The position numbers and the translations under genes are program-made. From Aestuariivita sp. (GTDB lineage Bacteria; Pseudomonadota; Alphaproteobacteria; Rhodobacterales; Rhodobacteraceae), in contig JAPORU010000014.1 of NCBI GenBank assembly GCA_026710045.1, positions 1 through 32,303 of the forward strand: a stretch of 32,303 nucleotides of DNA, read 5' to 3'. The notes beneath the pieces are model-generated. The model was not told the DNA's origin and searched no databases. It was given only the letters and a program-made list of their open reading frames with translations. Numbering within the stretch: position 1 is the stretch's first letter; each line of letters opens with the position of its first letter. Shown in pieces: positions 9,951 through 18,968 of this stretch.

Positions 9951-10046
9951 GGATCGTCTCGTTCCACGACCGGGTCCTCTCCGTGTCTTGGGGATACTTC
10001 ACACAGACAGACCACACAGACAGACCACATCCTGAAGAGACGATCC
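9951..10046. repeat. 10-bp inverted repeat flanking a small tandem repeat
   Basis: GGATCGTCTC at 9951-9960 is the exact reverse complement of GAGACGATCC at 10037-10046. Between them lies a perfect 13-base tandem duplication (ACACAGACAGACC at 10001-10013 and 10014-10026). It sits at the junction of IS5 debris and the lytic transglycosylase frame and may be IS end sequence. Confidence 0.7.
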
Positions 10047-10067
10047 ACATTTTCGGTCAGGCTCTTA

Positions 10068-10667
10068 GATGCGGATATCTTTTCCTATGGCCAAAATAAT
10101 GCGGGCCGAGAGTCCCAGCTTAAGGCTGTTGACAATCGCGCTCGAAAACAGGTTAAAGCAGCCGTTGATGCATTGCTGATGTCTGTGACAGGCAAAGATA
10201 GCACGCACATCCCTGCATTTACCGGAACATACAACGGAATTTATTTGAAGATGGCGCATGACGCAGCATTGCGGCACAAGATTCCCGTAGACTTATTTCT
10301 CCGCCTTGTTCAGCAAGAATCGGGTTGGAATCCGGTGGCCGTGTCTCCCAAGGGCGCTTATGGCCTTGCCCAGCTCATGCCTGCTACCGCTCAGAGTTTG
10401 CGCGTGAACAAAAAGGATCCCTACCAAAATTTAGACGGAGGCGCTCGCTATCTTGCCGTTCAATACCGTGAATTCGGTTCTTGGGATTTGGCGCTTGCGG
10501 CGTATAATGCTGGGCCTGAAAAAGTGAAACAGTACGGTCGCATTCCACCGTACAAGGAGACACAGAATTATGTGAAGACTGTTTTGGGAAACAGGGCGAA
10601 TAAAATCGGAAACACCTTGGTTAACCGCATTTTGACCTCGATTCCCGGAATGATTATCGATTCATAG
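10068..10667 (+). CDS. Lytic transglycosylase (SLT domain), 5' end lost
   Basis: The recognisable protein starts with DADIFSYGQNN and carries a C-terminal SLT/goose-lysozyme-like domain. Key parts are VDLFLRLVQQESGWNPVAVS, with the catalytic Glu encoded at 10317-10319, then KGAYGLAQLMPATAQ, DGGARYLAVQYREFGSWDLA and LAAYNAGPEKVKQYG. Such enzymes cleave murein glycan strands in the periplasm to 1,6-anhydro products. The open frame extends upstream to 9810, but that part is out-of-frame IS5 sequence and not transglycosylase. No signal peptide or ribosome site is visible; the first ATG inside the genuine part is at 10179, which would give 162 residues without export signal. I read it as a gene truncated or overprinted at the 5' end by IS insertion, probably a pseudogene despite an intact domain. 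Confidence 0.75.
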   Translation, partial: DADIFSYGQNNAGRESQLKAVDNRARKQVKAAVDALLMSVTGKDSTHIPAFTGTYNGIYLKMAHDAALRHKIPVDLFLRLVQQESGWNPVAVSPKGAYGLAQLMPATAQSLRVNKKDPYQNLDGGARYLAVQYREFGSWDLALAAYNAGPEKVKQYGRIPPYKETQNYVKTVLGNRANKIGNTLVNRILTSIPGMIIDS

Positions 10668-10787
10668 AGAAGTATCGGATTGATTAAGGCCGGATTTGCG
10701 CGCCACGCGTTCGCGATGCACTGTCTTTATATGTCAAGAGAGTAGAAAGATATATGGACGACTAATAACATATCTTCGGACGTCACC

Positions 10788-12878
10788 TTACTCGGCCGCG
10801 ATCTTGATAACCGGTTCCATTGTGTCGAGTTTATCCGTTGGGAGATGGCATTTGATTTGATGACCATCGCCAAGATTGCGAACAGGAGGAACCTCGCGTT
10901 CGCAAATATTTTCGAGTACCTCAGATTTCCAATGGCATCGCGTGTGAAACGGACATCCTGAAGGTGGATTCATCGCAGAAGGGATATCACCCTCAAGTAC
11001 AATGTGATTCTTTTCAACGGATGTATCGGCAATCGGTACCGCCGATAAGAGTGCTTCAGTATAGGGATGATAGGGTGGGGCAAATACCTGATCTGTCGAT
11101 CCAAGTTCGACCACGTGCCCGAGATACATGACCATGACACGGTCCGAGAGATATCGAACAATCGACAAGTCATGGGAGATAAAGAGAAGTGTCGTCTTTT
11201 GCTCTCGCTGGATTTCCATAAGCAAATCCGTCACCGCTGCTTGAACAGATACATCCAGAGCTGACACTGGCTCATCTGCGACGACGATCCGTGCTCCACC
11301 CGCAAACGCTCGCGCAATACCTACTCTTTGCTTTTGCCCCCCCGACAGTTGCCGTGGCATACGATCTGAGAAAGCTCTAGGGAGTTTCACCAAGTCAAGA
11401 AGTTCAAGCATGCGTTGGCGTCGATTGCTGTCTGTCTCGCCAACTCCAAAGACTTCCAGAGCTCGAATGATTTGACGCCCAACGGTCATCGATGGATTGA
11501 GGGTGTCAAATGGATTTTGAAACACCATCTGGACTTCCCCCACCGTCTTACTATCGCGCTGTTCAATTGGCCGTTGGTCGATTCTCTCGTCATCAAGTAG
11601 AATTTCGCCGTCTGTTGCAGTCTCAAGTCCCATCAAGACTTTAGCAAACGTTGATTTGCCGCAGCCCGACTCACCGACAATTGCAAGTGTTTCCGACTCC
11701 CGCGCTTCAAAACTGAGAGTTTCATTTGCCTTGACGACTCTTGAATTGCGTCCTCCGAAGAGCGCATTGCTTGCAACTTGGTAGTACTTCTTGAGATTGT
11801 TCATCTGCAGAACAACATCGCCAACGTCGGCCTTTTCCTTTTTCTCGGCCGAATGCGCAGGTTGATTCCAATCAATTTCTTGGAACTTTAGGCAACGAGT
11901 GGCATGACGATCATTTCCAACCACATTCGCCATTGGAATATCTGACTGATCACAGCGACCTTTTTCAAAATAGTCACATCGAGGTCCAAAATTACAACCT
12001 TGTGGCCGTTCATGTGGTAGAGGAAAATTTCCCGGTATTGCGACTAAGGGTCGAGAATTCTTATCGGCTCCCGGCAATGGAATAGATCGAAATAGGGCTT
12101 GGGTATAGGGATGTTGCATTTCGTCGAAAACATCTTTGATAGACCCCCGTTCGACAGCTTCTCCAGAATACATCACGCAAATTCGGTCACAGGTTTCGAG
12201 AACGAGACCCAGATTATGCGAAATAAACAGCATTGATGTTCCGTACTTCTTTCCAAGATCCTTCACGAGATCAACGACCGCTGCCTCGACTGTGACGTCG
12301 AGGGCCGTTGTTGGTTCATCAAGAATCAGCAGAGAAGGTTTTGACATCAACGCCATGGCAATCACAATTCTCTGCTGTTGCCCTCCGGAAAGTTGATGCG
12401 GAAAGCTTTTGAGTATGCGTTGTGGATCCGGCAACTTTACATCTTGGACAACATCAAGCGCACGTTGATAAGCTTCATTCCTCGAAATTCCCTCATGTAT
12501 CATGGGCACTTCGATCAATTGTCTACCGATCTTCATGGCAGGGTTGAGAGATGCCATCGGCTCCTGGTAAATCATCGCGATTTCATTACCACGAATGTCA
12601 CGAAGCTCCTCAGACGACATCGCGCTCATATCACGGCCCTTGAACTTTATCGTCCCTCCAACGACACGGCCATTCTGTCCCAGATCCTGCATCACACCGA
12701 GTGCAACTGTCGATTTGCCACAGCCGCTCTCACCGACAAGTCCGACCGCTTCCCCTGGCTGAACCGCCACCGAAAAATCCATAACCGCCGGAATTTCAAA
12801 AAGGCGTGTAAAAAATGAAATTGACAGCTTGTCGATCTCAAGGATCGGGTTGTTATGATCTTCAGGGTTACGCATCAT
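10788..12878 (-). CDS. Peptide-type ABC importer, fused double ATPase (DppD-DppF type)
   Basis: The product has 696 residues with two complete ABC cassettes in one chain. Cassette 1 has Walker A GESGCGKST (49-57), Q-loop YQEP, signature LSGGQ (163-167), Walker B LLILDEPTTALD (183-194) and switch ISHN. Cassette 2 has Walker A at 402-410, LSGGQ (511-515), VVADEPVSALD (532-542) and ISHD. Each is followed by an oligopeptide_HPY tail with a four-cysteine set (first set near C295, C301, C309 and C329), like the iron-sulfur-binding tails reported for some DppD proteins. It powers uptake of peptides or similar solutes with the two permeases encoded upstream. The gene starts 28 bases after the dppC-like stop. 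GGAAGGAA precedes the tandem ATGATG; the second ATG may be used. Confidence 0.92.
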   Translation of the reverse strand: MMRNPEDHNNPILEIDKLSISFFTRLFEIPAVMDFSVAVQPGEAVGLVGESGCGKSTVALGVMQDLGQNGRVVGGTIKFKGRDMSAMSSEELRDIRGNEIAMIYQEPMASLNPAMKIGRQLIEVPMIHEGISRNEAYQRALDVVQDVKLPDPQRILKSFPHQLSGGQQQRIVIAMALMSKPSLLILDEPTTALDVTVEAAVVDLVKDLGKKYGTSMLFISHNLGLVLETCDRICVMYSGEAVERGSIKDVFDEMQHPYTQALFRSIPLPGADKNSRPLVAIPGNFPLPHERPQGCNFGPRCDYFEKGRCDQSDIPMANVVGNDRHATRCLKFQEIDWNQPAHSAEKKEKADVGDVVLQMNNLKKYYQVASNALFGGRNSRVVKANETLSFEARESETLAIVGESGCGKSTFAKVLMGLETATDGEILLDDERIDQRPIEQRDSKTVGEVQMVFQNPFDTLNPSMTVGRQIIRALEVFGVGETDSNRRQRMLELLDLVKLPRAFSDRMPRQLSGGQKQRVGIARAFAGGARIVVADEPVSALDVSVQAAVTDLLMEIQREQKTTLLFISHDLSIVRYLSDRVMVMYLGHVVELGSTDQVFAPPYHPYTEALLSAVPIADTSVEKNHIVLEGDIPSAMNPPSGCPFHTRCHWKSEVLENICEREVPPVRNLGDGHQIKCHLPTDKLDTMEPVIKIAAE

Positions 12879-12906
12879 TTCCTTCCATGCCGAATATTCG
12901 TGCGAA

Positions 12907-14103
12907 TTAGTCCTTTAACGACTCTTCTCGAAGGCCATCGGCCAGCAAATTCAATCCGAGGACCAAAGAAAGCAAAGCAATTGCAGGCGGCAATGCCGGA
13001 TGAAGATAGATCGAGAGCAGTTTACGACCTTCATTGATTGTGGTTCCCCAGTCTGGTGACTCGGGAGGCAACCCGAGACCAAAAAAACCTAGAGTGCCGA
13101 GAAGAATGGTTGTATAACCAATCCGCAGGCAAAAATCGACAATGAGTGGACCGCGTGCATTGGGGAGAATCTCCCACAACATAATGTACCAAGGACCTTC
13201 GCCACGCGTTTGGGCTGCGGCTACGTAATCCCGTGTCTTGATGTCAAGAGCTAATCCTCGAACGATCCTGAACACCGTCGGCGAATTCACAAATACAACC
13301 GATACAAAGACCACCAGAATACCACCTGGAATATCGAACAAGTCTAAACTCTCAGGCAAAAGATGAACTTTGGAATTCACCTCCGATATAAGGGACAGGT
13401 AAATCCATAGCATGATACCGAGCACAACAACGAGAAGAGGTGTTCTGACTTTCGGTTGCGTATGATAACGCGAGTTCAACAACACACCGACAAATATCAA
13501 CGGAAAAATAAAAAGAACCGTAGCCATATAGTTTGGCACACCTGTTGCAACAATTTCTGGTGTCACCAAAAGATAAAAAAGTAAAATGACTGGAAAGGCT
13601 AAAATGAGATTGGCGAGAAACGAAAGGAAGGTATCGAGACGCCCTCCGTAATAACCTGCGGGTAATCCGAGTGTAATGCCGACCATGAAGGCAAATAATG
13701 TTGCAAGGGGTGCGATTTGAATGACAACCCAAGCTCCCTTGACGACTCGGCTGAATACGTCCCTTGCAAGATTATCACCTCCGAGCAGATAAAAGGCGAA
13801 CTCACCCTCTTCACTGTTTCGGACCGGCGTACCGGGTGGTTTGTTCTTCATTCCAGATATTTGTGCCAGTGGATCGTGTGTAATGATGAAATCAAGCGCT
13901 CCGAACAATCCAACAAAGACCCAGAACATCACAAGAGCAAAGCCTGCAAGTCCGATCGGACTATCGAATAGCTTGCCGTAAAGTCCTAACTTTCGTTTAT
14001 AGTATATTGAAATCAAGAACAGTACGAAAAGAGCCATCCAAACGGGAGCTAACTGCCAAATAAGGTTCCCGAAAATTGCGCCCCATCCCAATGGTTCCAT
14101 CAT
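12907..14103 (-). CDS. Peptide-type ABC importer permease, DppC-like, with insertion
   Basis: This 398-residue inner-membrane protein is of the binding-protein-dependent permease family. The DppC hallmarks are present: LGGDNLARDVFSRVVKGA before the transmembrane domain, the EAA-type loop RDYVAAAQTRGEGPWYIMLW followed by EILPN, and the C-terminal GLGLPPESPDWGTTINEGR. Usual DppC proteins have about 290-310 residues. The extra length is a longer N-terminus with two hydrophobic segments and an insertion of about 90-100 residues (around 205-275) with added hydrophobic helices before the EAA loop. It starts 10 bases after the DppB-like stop, with GCGGGG as a possible ribosome site. Substrate is not evident. 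Confidence 0.9.
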   Translation of the reverse strand: MMEPLGWGAIFGNLIWQLAPVWMALFVLFLISIYYKRKLGLYGKLFDSPIGLAGFALVMFWVFVGLFGALDFIITHDPLAQISGMKNKPPGTPVRNSEEGEFAFYLLGGDNLARDVFSRVVKGAWVVIQIAPLATLFAFMVGITLGLPAGYYGGRLDTFLSFLANLILAFPVILLFYLLVTPEIVATGVPNYMATVLFIFPLIFVGVLLNSRYHTQPKVRTPLLVVVLGIMLWIYLSLISEVNSKVHLLPESLDLFDIPGGILVVFVSVVFVNSPTVFRIVRGLALDIKTRDYVAAAQTRGEGPWYIMLWEILPNARGPLIVDFCLRIGYTTILLGTLGFFGLGLPPESPDWGTTINEGRKLLSIYLHPALPPAIALLSLVLGLNLLADGLREESLKD

Positions 14104-14113
14104 AAAACCCCGC

Positions 14114-15166
14114 TCAAGAAATCCGAATGCGCGGATTCAAAAAGACATAGCCGATATCAGAAATCAATTGTGTAACCAAGACGACCACGACGGATACAAC
14201 AGAAACAGCGAGCAAGAGTTCGATGTCATTATTACCTGCGGCCTGAACAAGGAGCCAACCAAATCCTTTGTAGTTAAAGAGTGTTTCAACAATGACGACA
14301 CCGTTCAAGAGCCACGGAAACTGAAGCATGATAACTGTGAAGGGCGCGATTAATGCATTTCGCAAGGCATGTTTAAGTACGATATTCGAAAATGTTACGC
14401 CCTTTAATCGAGCCGTCCGGATGAATTGAGCGGTCATGACCTCGGTCATAGAGGCACGGGTCATCCGCGCAATATACCCCATACCGTAGAGGGCAATCGT
14501 CAACACGGGAAGAAAAAAGTTCTCAAAATTTGCGTCTTCCATGGCCGCGGTCGCTGTACCCTTGAACCACTGCAAACCAACGGCCGATGATGCAAAGATC
14601 GCAATAAAAATAACGCCCGAAACATATTCTGGAGTTGCTGTCGTCGCAATTGAGAAGGTTGACAGGGAGCGATCTGTCACAGAACCTTCGCGCATACCGG
14701 CCAATACTCCAACGATTAAGGCCATCGGAATCATCAGGAGAAGCACCCAGAACATAAGTTTCCCTGTAAGACCGAGCCGAATGGAGACAATTTGACCGAC
14801 CTCGTCCTTGAAGACAGTCGAATAGCCCCAATTGCCCTGAAGAATTCCACAATAAGTTGGTGCTTCTTCCAAGTCTTCTGCCGATACGGTACCCCGTACA
14901 CATCGTCCTCTATACCCATCATCAACTTCAAACGTCCATCCGGGACGAACGCCAAGCCACTGAGCGTACTTTACAAAAACGGGCTGCAGATAACCATTTC
15001 GTTCAAGATAACTTTGTACCTCGCCTTCCGACATACGGAAGTTACCTTGTGTCTTCGCCAATTTTTCCAAGTTTGGGTAGAGATTGGTCATGAAGAACAC
15101 GACGAATGTTAAGCATAACGCTGTCAAGAGCATTACCCCGATCCGCCGAAGGATAAAGAATCCCAT
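14114..15166 (-). CDS. Peptide-type ABC importer permease, DppB-like
   Basis: This 350-residue membrane protein starts MGFFILRRIGVMLLTALCLT, the standard DppB first helix. A periplasmic insert (about 35-125) follows, then the transmembrane domain with the EAA loop TARLKGVTFSNIVLKHALRN and the closing VETLFNYKGFGWLLVQAA. It is the first gene of the minus-strand importer operon; AGGGAAAAAGT precedes the ATG. The operon continues with the DppC-like permease and the fused ATPase. No substrate-binding protein gene is found on either side within the window. Confidence 0.92.
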   Translation of the reverse strand: MGFFILRRIGVMLLTALCLTFVVFFMTNLYPNLEKLAKTQGNFRMSEGEVQSYLERNGYLQPVFVKYAQWLGVRPGWTFEVDDGYRGRCVRGTVSAEDLEEAPTYCGILQGNWGYSTVFKDEVGQIVSIRLGLTGKLMFWVLLLMIPMALIVGVLAGMREGSVTDRSLSTFSIATTATPEYVSGVIFIAIFASSAVGLQWFKGTATAAMEDANFENFFLPVLTIALYGMGYIARMTRASMTEVMTAQFIRTARLKGVTFSNIVLKHALRNALIAPFTVIMLQFPWLLNGVVIVETLFNYKGFGWLLVQAAGNNDIELLLAVSVVSVVVVLVTQLISDIGYVFLNPRIRIS

Positions 15167-15577
15167 ACTTTTTCCCTATTTTACGCGCCTTCGACGAATG
15201 AAATCCGTTAAGGGATCACCCGGACGTAACAATCAATATCACCGCAACCCACGACGCTGTCTATACTCTCAATTCGAGTAAATTGATAGACAGATAACAG
15301 GCATGTTCAGCATCCGGCTATCCGGATAAACATAAGATTGTAAATTTACGACATAATTTGTCGCAGACGTCAACACAAAGTTATGGGGAACCTCGCAATT
15401 CCTGTCAATTCAACTGAGCGAGTTGATCGTATATACAGTTCAAAAATATGGCAAAGACTATTTATTTGGACCTTTATCGTTATGAATTTCGCCAATGATG
15501 ACGTTAACGGCCCATATCAGTATTCGATGGACAAAAATGATGGATTTTAATCGGAAGCACTATAAAAGCTCTCGGAC
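15167..15577. other. Intergenic region between miaA and importer operon
   Basis: About 410 AT-rich bases downstream of miaA and upstream of the importer operon, both minus strand. It should contain the operon promoter. A periplasmic binding-protein gene might be expected here, but only short non-family frames are present. No tRNA or strong terminator was recognised. Confidence 0.6.
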
Positions 15578-16498
15578 TTATCTTTTGACAAGTGATTGAA
15601 GTGCATCCGCATAAGGATCATGTTTGAGAGGCTCGAGCGATGTTGCATCCACAGATTGCCAATGGGACATGCGCTTGCGAAACCAGGTCCGTTGTCGTTT
15701 CGCAAAACGTCTCGTGGCTTGCAGTACAGCCTTACGTGCTGTTTCAAGATCCATCATCCCGTCAATGACTGCAATGAATTCCGATACACCAATAGCTTTG
15801 AAGGCCGGGAGTTGCGGATTGTAGAACGGTTTCATCGCTGAAACTTCATCAAGGACACCCATTTCAATCATTGCGGAAAACCGATCCGCGATTTGTTTCT
15901 CCAACCAGTCACACGGTGCTTCAAGTACAAGTGGTGTGACGGAACAAAGTGGCAAGAGCGGAATGGCCTTATCGGTCTGCCATTCCGTGAGAGAACGCCC
16001 GGTTGCCGTTAGAACTTCCCAGGCCCGTTGCAGGCGCACGCGGTTCATCGGATCAAGTTTTTGGAGTGTATCTCTGTCGATTTCATCTTTTAACTGTTCA
16101 ATCGTGCGCATGCTTGCACGCGCACGAACGTGATTCGGAATAGGTGGAATGGCATTCAAACCCTCAGTCAAGGCATAGAAGTATAATCCGGTGCCACCAA
16201 CGATGATCAATGGCTTTTTGTTTCCGATCAGGTGCGAGACGTCATTTAGCCAATGGCCAACAGAATAGGCTTCCTTCCATGAAACGTGACCGAATAACCG
16301 ATGCGGGACATTTGCTTCGTCGTCCTTCGTCGGACCAGCGGTAACAATGCGCCAACAATCATAGATTTGACTGGCATCGGCGTTAACAATCATGCCATCC
16401 ATTTGTTTCGCAATTTGGAGAGCGAGTTTCGATTTTCCAGAGGCGGTTGGCCCAGCAATTAAAACAGGCTTTTTGGCTTTGATGTGATCAAATGTCAT
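15578..16498 (-). CDS. miaA: tRNA dimethylallyltransferase
   Basis: The enzyme adds a dimethylallyl group from DMAPP to N6 of A37 in tRNAs that read codons beginning with U. The product has 306 residues, normal for the family. The P-loop GPTASGKSKLALQ (about 16-28) is near the start, followed by NADASQIYDCWRIVTAGPT (the substrate-tRNA/DMAPP site; many relatives read NADSMQVY), VGGTGLYFYALTEGL, and the RNA-binding part with ATRRFAKRQRTWFRKRM near the C-terminus. No strong ribosome site was seen before the ATG. It is divergent from pyrH, from which it is separated by a long empty region. Its DMAPP substrate derives from the same isoprenoid route as the dxr product downstream. Confidence 0.96.
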   Translation of the reverse strand: MTFDHIKAKKPVLIAGPTASGKSKLALQIAKQMDGMIVNADASQIYDCWRIVTAGPTKDDEANVPHRLFGHVSWKEAYSVGHWLNDVSHLIGNKKPLIIVGGTGLYFYALTEGLNAIPPIPNHVRARASMRTIEQLKDEIDRDTLQKLDPMNRVRLQRAWEVLTATGRSLTEWQTDKAIPLLPLCSVTPLVLEAPCDWLEKQIADRFSAMIEMGVLDEVSAMKPFYNPQLPAFKAIGVSEFIAVIDGMMDLETARKAVLQATRRFAKRQRTWFRKRMSHWQSVDATSLEPLKHDPYADALQSLVKR

Positions 16499-17379
16499 TC
16501 AATTGAGATCATGATGGTCCGGAGTTGTTATCGATAAATGTCCTGTCGACGTGATACAGTCGAAGGGACCTATTTCATCATCGCTTCAAAGAATCGAAAA
16601 TCCCACTTCACTAAGTCGAAATACCATCAAAATGAAGTATATACCCGATCCGCCAATTATCATTCAGATATGAGTGAAAACTTCAACTCCCAAACAGGGT
16701 AAGATTGCAATCATGAATCGAATCCTCAGCCCAAGAATAATCGTCGAAATTTGACTTGATTTTTCTGAAATTTCTGCTGGGAGATTTTGTCACACAAACA
16801 CTTAAAATCTGTCATTTTCGAAAAGGTGCATAACATATACGTCAACAATCGCGACAAACCAATTTGCCCCTATAATAACCGCAAAAGAGAGCGTAAAGAT
16901 TATCCTACATTATTCAGAGCACGATCTTAAGCTTTCAGACGTTGACGTATGGTCCGGTAGTAAAGGGTTTCAACCCGAGAATTCAACAGAAAGCCGGATT
17001 TCGATCCGATGGCAATATCTTTATAGCTATATAGCTATGACAGCTTTTGTACTCCGGTTAATCGAGTATCGTTAACATATTTGCTTCTTTGAATAATCTT
17101 GATGGTCCCCGCATCGATAGATGTTTTTGCAGAGATTTTTTGAACACTGTATATATCCTGTCCCAAAAGACATGAACCTTGAATTTCCCGTACATTTCAT
17201 GTGTCCTGTTCTGCGTCGAACGAAGCAGGTGGAAAGTTCAGTGATCAAAGTCACAATATAAAAGGTGCAACAAAAAACGCTCGTTGAGGTAAAAAATTCT
17301 TCCAGGAATGATTCTTAATGCTCAATGACGTTGTGATCATCTTGCATGTCAATCGATCAACAGATATTTGATAACTCAA
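16499..17379. other. Long intergenic region between miaA and pyrH
   Basis: About 880 AT-rich bases between divergent genes. I see no protein family, no tRNA and no clear promoter pair. It contains a perfect 16-base palindrome at 17023-17038. In most alphaproteobacteria rpsB and tsf lie directly upstream of pyrH; no trace of tsf coding sequence is recognisable here. Confidence 0.65.
17023..17038. repeat. Perfect 16-bp palindrome
   Basis: ATAGCTATATAGCTAT equals its own reverse complement. It lies about 340 bases before the pyrH start in the gene-free region. It could be a protein-binding site; no other copy was noticed in the window. Confidence 0.6.
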
Positions 17380-18117
17380 ATGACACACGCTTCCAATACA
17401 CAAACCCACATCAAATTTAAACGCGTTATGCTTAAAATTTCGGGTGAAGCCCTGATGGGCGATCAGAGTTTTGGACTATCGCCGCCAACACTTGAGCGAA
17501 TTGCCAAGGAAGTCGCGTCAGTCAACGAATTAGGTGTTGAAATATGTATGGTCATTGGGGGTGGAAATATATTCCGTGGCCTCCAGGGCAGCGCCCAAGG
17601 GATGGAGCGGACGACAGCCGACTATATGGGAATGTTGGCAACGGTCATGAATGCGTTAGCAATGCAGTCGGCACTCGAACAAAATGGAGTGTACACCCGT
17701 GTTATCAGTGCCATTACCATGAATGAAGTAGCCGAGCCCTATATCCGGAGACGGGCTGTGCGGCATTTGGAGAAAGGTCGTGTATGCATCTTTGCTGCTG
17801 GAACAGGCAATCCATACTTTACAACCGATACAGCTGCCACACTGAGAGCTAGTGAAATGTCCTGTGAGGCCATCTTTAAGGGAACAAGAGTCGATGGTGT
17901 TTATGATAAGGACCCAGAGAAAAATGAGGACGCAAGAAGATATGACCGAGTCAGTTATGACGAGTGTTTATCAAATCGTCTCGGAGTGATGGATGCTTCG
18001 GCAATCGCGCTTGCGCGAGATAATGACTTGCCGATTATTGTTTTTGCACTTGATGAACCGGGCGGGTTCCACGGAATTCTTGCAGGGAAGGGGACATACA
18101 CCCTCGTCCACGGCTAA
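17380..18117 (+). CDS. pyrH: Uridylate kinase (UMP kinase)
   Basis: The enzyme phosphorylates UMP to UDP and belongs to the amino-acid-kinase fold group, as a hexamer. Motifs are [15 protein letters not shown] (ATP site), [29 protein letters not shown] (UMP and subunit contacts), [20 protein letters not shown], and [14 protein letters not shown]. The ATG at 17380 gives 245 residues, standard length; an in-frame TTG 12 bases earlier is possible. No good ribosome site is visible for either start. It heads a plus-strand series pyrH-frr-uppS-cdsA-dxr-rseP, followed by a 279-base gap before frr. Confidence 0.96.
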   Translation: MTHASNTQTHIKFKRVMLKISGEALMGDQSFGLSPPTLERIAKEVASVNELGVEICMVIGGGNIFRGLQGSAQGMERTTADYMGMLATVMNALAMQSALEQNGVYTRVISAITMNEVAEPYIRRRAVRHLEKGRVCIFAAGTGNPYFTTDTAATLRASEMSCEAIFKGTRVDGVYDKDPEKNEDARRYDRVSYDECLSNRLGVMDASAIALARDNDLPIIVFALDEPGGFHGILAGKGTYTLVHG

Positions 18118-18396
18118 ATTCCATTGCGTTGAGTGTCAAAGCCAAGTCATCCATGTTCATAATGTGATATGAACGGCCTAGAGCGAAAACCTTGTCCATA
18201 GTGACAAGCTGGTAACAAGAAAGTACATGTTACAGGAATCACCAATCCTTACAATAAAATGGAATGCGATAGTGACGTATCCGGATTGGTTTGGGGCAGA
18301 AAGTATGGCATCTCTCATATGACTCATGCGTAACCATCGAATGGATGTACGGGTCCAAGAAAAACCGGAATTTGAAGGGCAGGGAGAACAAAGCGA

Positions 18397-18960
18397 ATGT
18401 CTGAAGAATTTGATCTAGATATCGATGAACTTGAGCGACGTATGTCGGGCGCACTCGGATCTCTCCGCAAAGAGTTTGCAGCGTTGCGTACGGGACGCGC
18501 CAGTGCTTCAATGCTCGATACCATAACGGTTGACGCCTATGGAACTTCGACACCGATCAACCAGGTCGGAACAATTAATGTTCCTGAGTCCCGATTATTG
18601 ACGATCAACGTTTGGGACAAGTCACTCGTGGCAAAGGTCGAAAGAGCAATTATGGAAAGTGGATTGGGTATCAATCCCCAGACAAATGGGGCGATGATCA
18701 TGTTGCCTGTTCCCGAACTCAATGAAGAACGCCGCCGAGAACTGTCCAAGGTTGCAGGACAGTATGCCGAGGGCGCACGCGTTGCCGTTCGAAATGTACG
18801 CCGTGATGGTATGGATCAACTGAAAAAGGCGAAATCAAATGGTCTGGGCGAAGATGACGTTAAGTTTTGGGAAGCTGAAGTTCAAGAATTAACCGACAAA
18901 GTGATTGCATCCGTTGACGCCACCCTTGAAGTAAAACAGTCCGAAATAATGCAAGTCTAA
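18397..18960 (+). CDS. frr: Ribosome recycling factor
   Basis: A 187-residue RRF that, with EF-G, splits the post-termination ribosome. The sequence shows the family throughout: [59 protein letters not shown], then [20 protein letters not shown] and [14 protein letters not shown]. Length is normal for the family (about 185). It follows pyrH as in most proteobacteria and ends 8 bases before uppS. A 279-base gap before it, in which I see no gene, may hold its own promoter. Confidence 0.97.
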   Translation: MSEEFDLDIDELERRMSGALGSLRKEFAALRTGRASASMLDTITVDAYGTSTPINQVGTINVPESRLLTINVWDKSLVAKVERAIMESGLGINPQTNGAMIMLPVPELNEERRRELSKVAGQYAEGARVAVRNVRRDGMDQLKKAKSNGLGEDDVKFWEAEVQELTDKVIASVDATLEVKQSEIMQV

Positions 18961-18968
18961 ATATTCAC

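Noticed and set aside
9810-10067. First 86 codons of the transglycosylase frame as genuine protein
   Set aside because: This segment is antisense to the IS5-family transposase remnant and has no transglycosylase or signal-peptide features.
16950-17020. tRNA-like T-arm (GGATTTCGATCC) in the gap before pyrH
   Set aside because: No matching acceptor, D and anticodon stems could be drawn around it.
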